15,179 bases of DNA from contig JAJAYN010000100.1 of NCBI GenBank assembly GCA_026786225.1, positions 1-15,179 of the forward strand. Reading direction: 5' to 3'. The translations under genes and the position numbers were made by a program. This document shows, one piece after another, positions 7,330 through 14,168 of this stretch (positions are counted from its first letter, which is position 1; each line of letters begins with the position of its first letter). The notes under the pieces were generated by a model. It did no database searches, was not told the origin of the DNA, and saw only the letters and a program-made list of their open reading frames with translations. This DNA is from Burkholderiales bacterium (lineage in GTDB: Bacteria > Pseudomonadota > Gammaproteobacteria > Burkholderiales > Usitatibacteraceae).

Positions 7330-7725
7330 CGCGCTTGACCTGTTGATGCTGACGACAAATTGACCCTGGCTGTCGGAAAGGATTCAGCCAATTGAATGAC
7401 GGGTGTTGAGGAACTTGGAATTCGGCGTTGACCGGCTGGTTTGGGTCAAACTGGACCAGCGGTTAGAACGGCTGCAAAGGGTCGGGTGCGACCGGTCAGG
7501 TTGAACGGCTCGTACCATCTGTCAACACCAGCACACTGGTAAGTACAAACCGGCAAAGCGAGCAATTCTTGTCGGCGCCTGCAGTCGCGGGACGCCTTTA
7601 TTTTGCTGGTGACTTTCGCAGTATTGCTAAATGGCGCGAGAGAGTGACGCGTTTATTGTCACGAAACATGGTCCTCGGTCGGCAGTGATCGTTTGAACAA
7701 CTGTGACTGCCGACCTGATGCCAAC
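7330..7725. other. gene-free stretch between convergent genes
   Basis: No frame here combines a start codon, a ribosome site and family-like residues. One plus-strand frame is open from about 7463 to 7690 but has no ATG and no recognisable motif. The stretch contains two degenerate direct repeats (7443-7473 and 7479-7510) and a pair of CACCAGCA/TGCTGGTG arms (7526-7533 and 7604-7611) that resemble the ends of the 66-nt hairpin family but enclose unrelated sequence. It separates the cupin gene from the interrupted hydrolase. No T-run terminator is convincing. Confidence 0.5.
7443..7510. repeat. two degenerate ~31-nt direct repeats with GGTC-N6-GACC cores
   Basis: Copy one is 7443-7473 and copy two 7479-7510, 36 nt apart. 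Each starts GGGTC, has GACC after 6 nt, then GGTT and ends AACGGCT. The GGTC-N6-GACC core is an inverted repeat in both copies although its six central bases differ (AAACTG and GGGTGC). A related GTTGACCGGCT occurs just before at about 7427. Possible protein-binding sites or a decayed repeat. Confidence 0.4.
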
Positions 7726-9000
7726 TTACTTCGACGCTTTCGGTAAATCCTGCATCGCGCCGTACACCAGCGCGCCGACCTGCTCGCGGTAGTACTTGCG
7801 GATTTCGCCGGGGGCGACCGTGCCGTAAACCACGACCAGCCGCTCTTTCGGGTCGGCCCAGAACGCTGTGCCGTTAGCCCCATTCCAGGTGTAATCACCT
7901 GCGGTGCCGGGTGTGGCTGCAAGACCGTCTTACAGGCGCACCGCCACAGCAAGGCCAAAGCCGTAACCATCGCGATGCGGCTCAACGCCGGCGGCGTTGT
8001 TCATGATGTTCGCGCCCAGGTGGTCGCTGGTCATCGCACGCACCGTCTTCGCGCTGATCACTCGTTTACCGTCGATGACGCCACCATTGAGCAGCATCTG
8101 GCCGAAGCGCAAATAATCGCCGACGATACTGAACGCGCACGAGCCGGCGCAATCGAATTTGACCGGCTTGTCGAGGTTGTAAATATTCTGGTCTTTCCCT
8201 GAAATGGGATCTTTCACCAGCGGCCGGGCGAGGCGCTTGCGCTTTTCAGCAGGCACGCTGAATGTCGTGTCGGGCATACCGACTTTGTCCCAGATGGAGG
8301 TCTTCATGTATTCACCCAGGCGCTTGCCGCTGACTTTTTCGATCACCAGGCCAAGCACGTCGGTAGAGAATCCGTAATCCCACACGGTGCCAGGTTGATA
8401 CAGCAAAGGCGTGGAACCGAGCTTGGCGATGAATTCGTCGGCGGTAAGCTGCGCGGCGGCCGGCGCCGAACCAGCCGGCTAGAGTTTATGCACTAGCGTA
8501 TCGCCGCGCCCACCATAAGTGATACCCGACGTGTGGCGGTAGAGGTCATGGATATAGATCGGATTGGCGGGTTCGAGCTTGATCTCGCCGTTTGCTACCA
8601 CGCCGACATTCATTTTCGCAAACGCGGGCAGGTATTCGCCGAGTCGCGATTTCAGTGGCAGTTTGCCCTCCTCATTCAAGGTAAGGCCCGCCACCGCGGT
8701 CATCACCTTAGTCATCGAGGCGAGATTGAAAATCGCGTCCAGCGGCATCGGCTCTCCAGTAGTCTTGTTCAGCGAACCGTAGGCCTTGTAGTGCACCAGC
8801 TTGCCGTCGCGTGCGATGGCGATGACCGCGCCGGGTACCCGATCAGCCGCGATCTCGCGCGCGAAAAACTGGTCGATGCGCGCCAATCCGTCTTTTGAAA
8901 ACCCCACCTTTTCCGGTGCGGCGATTGGCAGTGGCGTAGCGGCGGCGGTCAACGACGTCACAAAGGTACCCAAGGGAAGACTGATTTTTGATAAGCGCAT
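7726..9000 (-). pseudogene. serine hydrolase (beta-lactamase/esterase fold) with two in-frame stop codons
   Basis: Read from ATG 9000 the frame has 424 codons before the TAA at 7726-7728, a normal length for the class C beta-lactamase-related esterase family. It is interrupted by TAG at codon 174 (8479-8481) and TAA at codon 357 (7930-7932), with no frameshift. A signal-like N-terminus (about 1-21) is followed by SMTK at 95-98 (the SxxK nucleophile and base), WDYGF with Tyr209 (the second motif), and WNGANGT near 372-378 (the third motif, before FWADP). All three motifs are intact but lie in three separate segments, so without readthrough each piece lacks a complete active site. The start is 12 nt after the diguanylate cyclase stop, suggesting one transcript. 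The ribosome site is weak. Ordinary pseudogene decay, sequence error or readthrough are all possible. Confidence 0.85.
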
Positions 9001-9012
9001 GACACGTTCGAC

Positions 9013-11559
9013 TCAGGAGCCGTTTGCGGTTCGGTACGTATTGCGTCCTGCCCCCTTGGCAGCGTAGAGCGCATGATCTGCGAGATGCATTAGTTGCTCA
9101 CTCGATTCGGCGTGTGCGCTGTAGGCCACGCCAATACTGGCGGCGACGTGCAGTTTCTTGTCGCCCGTGCTGATCGGTTGCTGCATGATTCCAAGCAGCT
9201 TTTGCGCAACGTTCTCGACCGCTTCCGGCGCTGCGTTTTCGATCAACACCACAAATTCGTCGCCGCCGAGACGCGCCACCATATCATCTTCGCGAACGCA
9301 GGCGCGCAGGCGCTCCGCAAATATCCTGATGACTGCATCGCCCGCCGGATGGCCATGATTGTCGTTGATGGACTTGAAATGATCGATATCCAGCCACAAC
9401 AGCGCAAGCGCGGTATTTTGGCGGTGACTGCGGGCGATCGCCGCTGCAAGCTGTTCCTCAAAATGGCGACGGTTCGCCACGCCGGTGAGGCTATCAATTC
9501 GCGCGAGGCGGTCCAGCTTGGCTTCGGCGAGCTTCAGGTCCGTGATATCGAACGTCAGTGCATAAAAGCCCTGCACATTTCCACCCGCGTCGCGGTCAGG
9601 GATGTAATTGGACTGAAAGTAATACAGTCGTTCACCCACGTTGGCGGTGCCTTCGAAACTTGCCGCTTCTCCGCGTAGCGCAGCGGCAACATGATGCTGT
9701 ATTTCACCGTATATTTTTTCGCCCCGCACTTCAAGCATGGTTTTGCCGATCATTGATTCGGTCGCGACGCCAAGCACACGGCCAATGAACGCGTTTGCAA
9801 ACGTAAAGCGCTGCTCGTTATCGATGCGTGCAATCATTGCCGGGAGATTGTCCGTGATCGCGCGCATGTTGTGTTCACTGGCCAGCAGTGCCTGTTCGGC
9901 ACGTACACGTGCCGTGATATCGCGACCGGAGTAGACAATCTCCGGCGGCCCGCCGCCCTCGGGTTTGGCGATCAACCGGGCCAGTGCCTCTATCCATACG
10001 TAGGATCCATCGACGTGTTTTGCACGATACGCAATCGTCGACGAGCCGCCCGCTGCGCCAAGCTGCTGAATGGCGGCGGCCAGCATGTCGCGGTCATCAG
10101 GGTGTACAAGATCCCATCCTGGTTCTGTAAGTGCCGCTGGATCCATGCCGAGCATATCTTTAGATGCCGGTGAAACGTACAGTCGCTGTCCATCCAGTCG
10201 CATACGCACGACCAGATCGCGCGAGTTGTCGGCCAGCATGCGATAGCGGGATTCACTTTCGCGGACGCGTGCAAAAACTTGCGCCAGGCGCGTATTGAAG
10301 CGCCGCTGCAAAAAAAAGAGCACCCCAAAAACCAATAGCAGTCCGATGCTCAAGACCGCGACGATCAGTGTCAATCGCTGTTGATCGGCGAGCGCAGTGG
10401 CACGCTGCGCCGCCAACATGGCCGACGCTTCCAGGCGCTGGACATCCAGTTCCTGCTGGGCGTATTTCAACCGCGCTTCAAAGTCGTCGGCTGCCATATT
10501 CCGGTCGTCGGCTTCAATCGCAGCCTCCAGCGCGATCGACCGCGCCACTAATTTTTCCAGATCCCCACGTGCGAGTCCACGTCCCAGCACGCTGCGTACC
10601 AGGGCCCGCAATACGCGTCGCTCGTCGCGTTCGAGTTTAAGTTCCTGAAACGACGAATAAGCCTGCCGTAATTCGCGTTCCGCTGTTGCATTGTCCGACG
10701 CGTTCAATGCCGCTAATCCGAGAACCTCATGGCCCAACCCGAAAAGCTGCGAGTTGCTCAACTGCGTCTCCAACGCGAGGATTTGGCGGCCATTTTTTAC
10801 TTGCGTTGGTATGTCATTGGCCAGGCGCGCGATTCGGGCGCCTTCCAGATAAAGTTCTGCGCTGAGTTTGGGGTCATGCACTTGGTCAGCCAGTTCAATT
10901 GCCTGCTTCAGTACTGCGCGCGCGCCAGCGGCATCGTTTAACTGCCCGAGCGCGCGGGCTTTATTTCTGAGTAGCCGAACACGAATGACCAGTGAAGGAC
11001 GGTCGCCCAGGGCCGTCAGACCACGCTCGGCGTATTCAGCAGCCAGGGAGTGTTTGCCCACGGTATAGCTGAGCGAAGAATAGGCCAGGAACACATCTGC
11101 GCTCAGTTCCGGGAAGGGGTACACGCTCAGCATCTTTTCAGCATCGCGAAGCAATTGCCCGGCCCGGCTGAAGTCTTGTGTCGCCATCCGTCCGCGACTT
11201 TCGAGGATGTAGCCGCGCGCCTGCAATTCAGGTAATTTTGCGGACTCCGCTGCGGCGCGCGCCCGCGCGGCAGCGGAACTTTGACATGGCCAATCTGCAA
11301 TAACACGGCAAGCATTTGATTCGGCCAAATACAGCAATGCCAGTTCCTTGAAATCCTTTGCGGCAGTTGCGCTCTGGATCAGAGCCGGCAAGTCGTTGAG
11401 TACCCCCTTGGGATCGGTAAGGGCTCGAAATTCCAGGGGGTGCCTGGATACTGCTGCGGCGCCGACACTTTCTGCGGCGACCACGGATATTTGTCCAAAC
11501 TGAAGCAGCAGGATCGCCAAGGCATGGAGCAATGGCGCAAACGCTGAACGGTAGTTCAT
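9013..11559 (-). CDS. membrane diguanylate cyclase: TPR-like sensor, two PAS, GGDEF
   Basis: ATG 11559 is chosen because GAGG (complement of 11566-11569) lies 6 nt upstream; an upstream in-frame start adds 12 residues without such a site. The 848-residue order is: signal-like hydrophobic segment (about 8-29); a long helical, TPR-like periplasmic region (about 45-375) with repeated alanine/leucine helix pairs; a membrane helix (about 396-418); PAS 1 (about 437-550); PAS 2 (about 563-680); and GGDEF (about 685-845). The active-site motif is intact, LGGDEF at about 764-769. Five residues before it is RxxD (REDD, 756-759), the inhibitory cyclic di-GMP site. It should make cyclic di-GMP in response to a periplasmic or PAS signal. 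It is divergent from soxX and 12 nt upstream of the interrupted hydrolase. Confidence 0.9.
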   Translation of the reverse strand: MNYRSAFAPLLHALAILLLQFGQISVVAAESVGAAAVSRHPLEFRALTDPKGVLNDLPALIQSATAAKDFKELALLYLAESNACRVIADWPCQSSAAARARAAAESAKLPELQARGYILESRGRMATQDFSRAGQLLRDAEKMLSVYPFPELSADVFLAYSSLSYTVGKHSLAAEYAERGLTALGDRPSLVIRVRLLRNKARALGQLNDAAGARAVLKQAIELADQVHDPKLSAELYLEGARIARLANDIPTQVKNGRQILALETQLSNSQLFGLGHEVLGLAALNASDNATAERELRQAYSSFQELKLERDERRVLRALVRSVLGRGLARGDLEKLVARSIALEAAIEADDRNMAADDFEARLKYAQQELDVQRLEASAMLAAQRATALADQQRLTLIVAVLSIGLLLVFGVLFFLQRRFNTRLAQVFARVRESESRYRMLADNSRDLVVRMRLDGQRLYVSPASKDMLGMDPAALTEPGWDLVHPDDRDMLAAAIQQLGAAGGSSTIAYRAKHVDGSYVWIEALARLIAKPEGGGPPEIVYSGRDITARVRAEQALLASEHNMRAITDNLPAMIARIDNEQRFTFANAFIGRVLGVATESMIGKTMLEVRGEKIYGEIQHHVAAALRGEAASFEGTANVGERLYYFQSNYIPDRDAGGNVQGFYALTFDITDLKLAEAKLDRLARIDSLTGVANRRHFEEQLAAAIARSHRQNTALALLWLDIDHFKSINDNHGHPAGDAVIRIFAERLRACVREDDMVARLGGDEFVVLIENAAPEAVENVAQKLLGIMQQPISTGDKKLHVAASIGVAYSAHAESSEQLMHLADHALYAAKGAGRNTYRTANGS

Positions 11560-11565
11560 ACATAT

Positions 11566-11569
11566 CCTC
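11566..11569 (-). promoter_or_regulatory. ribosome binding site that sets the diguanylate cyclase start
   Basis: The complement reads GAGG, 6 nt before the ATG at 11557-11559. The alternative start at 11595 has no comparable site and would place 12 extra residues before the signal-like segment. Confidence 0.6.
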
Positions 11570-11744
11570 AAGACAGACCCAAAGAACACCAGCACATCTT
11601 AGCGGAAACGCGTTGCGGCAAAAGGACAGAAATGCAGCTGGAAACAGTTGTTTGCAAGTTTCGATACAGGGAGCATATACGTTGCGCGATCCGCTTACAT
11701 CCGTTCCCGGGCGAGTTGTCTTTCATCGAGCGGATAACCTGTTT

Positions 11745-11773
11745 ATACGCGTATCACTGGGAATACGCATATT
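11745..11773. promoter_or_regulatory. paired palindromes in the soxX/diguanylate cyclase divergent region
   Basis: A perfect 10-bp palindrome ATACGCGTAT (11745-11754) is followed by the near-palindrome AATACGCATATT (11762-11773). The shared half ATACGC recurs 18 bp apart. The pair lies about 60 nt before soxX and about 185 nt before the diguanylate cyclase start. This looks like a double operator for a dimeric regulator, but no regulator gene is adjacent and no strong -10/-35 pair stands out; a TTGACC at about 11789 is only a partial match. Confidence 0.35.
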
Positions 11774-11834
11774 TCGCCAAGTTAGAATTGACCGTCGCCA
11801 AAACCACTCTGTCAATTGCGATTTCGCGATGCCA

Positions 11835-12299
11835 ATGAAAAACTCCAACCATCTACGCATATCTCTCTCTGAAAACGCGGAGCGGATGGGTGCTGTCGGT
11901 GTCACGTTGCTGGCACTCGCTGGTTGTGCAGCTCCCGCCAGGCCAAACGCACCCGCGAGCCCGCCTGATGCGATCACCACGCCGGGTGATCCGTCCCGTG
12001 GCCGCGACGTTGTGATGGGGCGCGACGGCAATTGCCTCTTGTGCCACGCCATCCCCGAAACCGGCGCGCGCTTTATGGGGGATCTGGGGCCACCACTCGC
12101 GGGCGCAGGTGCCCGGTTGAGCGCCGCGCAACTGCGTATGCGCCTCATCGATCCGCAGCGGTCCAATCCAGACACAATCATGCCCGCGTATGCACGCATT
12201 GACGGGCTCACGCGGGTAGGTAAGGCATGGCGCGGCAAGCCCATCCTGGGGGCGCAACAAATCGAGGATGTCGTGGCCTACCTGGGCACCTTGCGATGA
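11835..12299 (+). CDS. soxX: SoxX, monoheme c-type cytochrome subunit of SoxXA
   Basis: With ATG 11835 the product is 154 residues. It has a lipoprotein-type signal ending LLALAGC (Cys31), so it is probably lipid-anchored in the periplasm. The heme site is CLLCH at 67-71. GDLGPPLAGAGARLS, then LIDPQRSNPDTIMPAYARI (with axial-ligand candidate Met116) and WRGKPILGAQQIEDVVAYL are the recognised SoxX sequence. SoxX pairs with SoxA to attach thiosulfate to the SoxY carrier and pass electrons on. A shorter start at ATG 11886 would still give a lipobox signal and cannot be excluded. The TGA stop overlaps the soxA start as ATGA. No soxYZ or soxB is present in the window. Confidence 0.88.
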   Translation: MKNSNHLRISLSENAERMGAVGVTLLALAGCAAPARPNAPASPPDAITTPGDPSRGRDVVMGRDGNCLLCHAIPETGARFMGDLGPPLAGAGARLSAAQLRMRLIDPQRSNPDTIMPAYARIDGLTRVGKAWRGKPILGAQQIEDVVAYLGTLR

Positions 12300-13111
12300 A
12301 CGCCAATTTCTCTACGTTTGCCCGCGCGGCACTTTATGTGGTCGCTGGTTTGGGTTGTCTTGGCAATTCGCCAAGCGCCACCAGTGCCTCCCCAATGTCG
12401 AACGCATTGCCAAAATCCGGGAGTACCTATGCCAGTGCCGAAATACGCGCGCTGCAAGCCGATGATGCGTCGAACCCCGGCATGCTTTGGGTCGCAGATG
12501 GACAGGCGTTGTGGAACGAAGTCGCGGGCAGTCAGGCAAAATCCTGTGCGCAGTGTCATGTAGTTGCCGCAACATCGATGAAAGGTGTAGCGACCCGATA
12601 TCCGCAGATCGACAAGCACGCAACGGTCCCGACGCTCATTAATCTGGAGGGGCGCGTCAATTTCTGCCGCATCAGGCATCAGGCTGCGCCGACACTGGCT
12701 TACGAATCCCCCGCCTTGCTGGCGCTGACCGCTTACGTGACCCACCAGTCGCGAGGCCTGGTGCGCCGCCTGACTATCGATGATGAGAGTCGCGCCTATT
12801 TACAGCGCGGTGCCGCGCTTTACCAGCAGCGCATGGGCCAGATGAATCTTGCCTGCACACACTGTCACGACCAGAATGCGGGCAAGACACTGCTCGCCGA
12901 GAAAATCAGCGAAGGCCATCCGAATGGCTATCCCATCTATCGTCTCGAGTGGCAGGGCGTGGGTTCGCTGCACCGGCGCTTTCGCAGTTGCTTCGCGGGC
13001 GTTCGCGCGGAGCCGTTTGCGCCGGGAAGCGATGAATATCTGGCGCTGGAACTTTATCTGGCGTTGCGCGCCGTTGGTCTCGCCGTCGAGACCCCGGCTG
13101 TGCGACGATAA
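12296..13111 (+). CDS. soxA: SoxA, diheme c-type cytochrome subunit of SoxXA
   Basis: The 271-residue product has a hydrophobic N-terminal signal (about 8-22). The conserved SoxA body begins at IRALQADDASNPGMLWV. Heme 1 is CAQCH (84-88) with Cys124 in the VNFCR segment as its likely axial ligand. Heme 2 is CTHCH (177-181), with Cys222 in the RSCFAGVRAEPF segment as the conserved cysteine known in the family to carry the catalytic persulfide. Both heme sites are present, so it is the diheme type. ATGA overlap with soxX indicates coupled translation, and its TAA overlaps a downstream ATG as TAATG. The signal could be a lipoprotein signal (AGLGC), but that lipobox is poor. Confidence 0.9.
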   Translation: MNANFSTFARAALYVVAGLGCLGNSPSATSASPMSNALPKSGSTYASAEIRALQADDASNPGMLWVADGQALWNEVAGSQAKSCAQCHVVAATSMKGVATRYPQIDKHATVPTLINLEGRVNFCRIRHQAAPTLAYESPALLALTAYVTHQSRGLVRRLTIDDESRAYLQRGAALYQQRMGQMNLACTHCHDQNAGKTLLAEKISEGHPNGYPIYRLEWQGVGSLHRRFRSCFAGVRAEPFAPGSDEYLALELYLALRAVGLAVETPAVRR

Positions 13112-13130
13112 TGCGCGAGACTCTGACCGA

Positions 13131-13175
13131 TTGCCTTAATTTCCTTAATTGCCTTAGTTTCCTTAATTTCCTCAA
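13131..13175 (+). repeat. five tandem 9-bp units between soxA and the secreted methyltransferase
   Basis: The units are variants of TTTCCTTAA or TTGCCTTAA at 13131, 13140, 13149, 13158 and 13167, each 9 bp. Since 9 is a multiple of three, copy-number change would not alter the frame open from ATG 13111 into the methyltransferase. Read in that frame, the units give CLN, FLN, CLS, FLN, FLN. Just downstream (13188 onward) CACCCGGACG is also duplicated in tandem. Confidence 0.75.
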
Positions 13176-13233
13176 CACCCTTGTTCACCCGGACGCACCC
13201 GGACGACCCGAACCAACCAAATCGAGACCATCA

Positions 13234-14046
13234 ATGCAAGTTCATCAGCACGTTTCAAAATCATTTTCGGCGATCATTTTTTGCACGCTGACTTTTGCGC
13301 AGGCTGCCTTGTCGGCAGAGCCTGCATCGCTGGACAAAATCATGGCCGGTGAGCATCGATCCGACGCCAATCGCGCACGCGATACCTACCGCCACCCCAG
13401 GGAAACGCTGGACTTTTTCGGTGTGAAGCCGACCTCAACGGTGGTGGAAGTTTTCCCCGGAGGCGGGTGGTACACAGAGCTGCTCGCACCCTATCTTCGC
13501 GATAACGGCAATTACGTCGCGGCCTTCCCGGCACAGGCAGTCAAGGGCCTGAAGAGCTTCCAGGACAAGCTCGCGACCAGGCCCGCGCTCTATGACAAGG
13601 CGAAGATCGTACCGCTGGGCACGCCCACAGCACTCGATATTCGCCCGGAGGGCGGCGCGGATTTCGTGCTGACATTCCGCAATGTGCACAACTGGATTGA
13701 TGACGATAACGTCGACGCGTTCATGAAAAGTTTTTTCAATGCACTCAAGCCGGGCGGTGTGCTGGGTGTGGTCGAGCATCGCGCCAAACCGGGTACCAGG
13801 GTCAAAGCGTCCATCGAGACCGGCTACATGACCGAGGAGTACGTGATCAAGCATGCATTGATGGCGGGGTTCGCGCTGGACGCAAAGAGTGAGGTCAATG
13901 CGAACCCCAAGGACACCAAGGATTACAAAAAGGGTGTGTGGACGTTGCCGCCGGTGCTTACCGAGGGCGAGATTGACCGCGCAAAGTATCTATCCATCGG
14001 CGAGTCGGATCGGATGACGCTGCGCTTTGTGAAACCATTGAAATAG
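13234..14046 (+). CDS. secreted class I SAM-dependent methyltransferase
   Basis: From ATG 13234 the product is 270 residues with a signal peptide (about 1-28, ending ALSA). Residues 42-63 (HRSDANRARDTYRHPRETLD) precede VVEVFPGGGWYTELLAPYL, the S-adenosylmethionine loop motif I. GADFVLTFRNVHNW and ALKPGGVLGVVEHRA are the later core strands. This matches the predicted exported methyltransferases often grouped as COG4798 (from memory). A signal peptide on a SAM enzyme is odd, since SAM is cytosolic. The frame is open back to ATG 13111, which overlaps the soxA stop (TAATG). That longer start would add a repeat-encoded, leucine-rich leader. The shorter start gives a normal signal peptide. Co-transcription with soxXA is likely. 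Confidence 0.8.
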   Translation: MQVHQHVSKSFSAIIFCTLTFAQAALSAEPASLDKIMAGEHRSDANRARDTYRHPRETLDFFGVKPTSTVVEVFPGGGWYTELLAPYLRDNGNYVAAFPAQAVKGLKSFQDKLATRPALYDKAKIVPLGTPTALDIRPEGGADFVLTFRNVHNWIDDDNVDAFMKSFFNALKPGGVLGVVEHRAKPGTRVKASIETGYMTEEYVIKHALMAGFALDAKSEVNANPKDTKDYKKGVWTLPPVLTEGEIDRAKYLSIGESDRMTLRFVKPLK

Positions 14047-14168
14047 GGTTTGGCGTGGTTGGCGTTTTCGCCGCATTACCTGTACGGATGCAAGAGTCGG
14101 ATTTGGCCTGTGCAGGTTAGGCCGGATGTCCTACAGGGAACGGTGGTCTGCTCCGGCAAACTTTGCGC

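Noticed and set aside
7340..7400. Possible insertion-sequence end near a GACAAATTGACCC segment
   Set aside because: It looked vaguely like a transposon end, but there is no matching inverted end, target duplication or transposase.
7726..9000. Alternative genetic code or selenocysteine/pyrrolysine insertion at the two stops
   Set aside because: TAG, TAA and TGA all act as ordinary stops in neighbouring genes, the interruptions are TAG and TAA rather than TGA, and no recoding element is evident.
11532..11834. Upstream in-frame extension of soxX to 11532
   Set aside because: It would overlap the divergent gene's start and put a long non-signal leader before the lipobox; the conserved SoxX begins much later.
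13131..13175. CRISPR-like array
   Set aside because: Units are 9 bp with no spacers; a simple tandem repeat.
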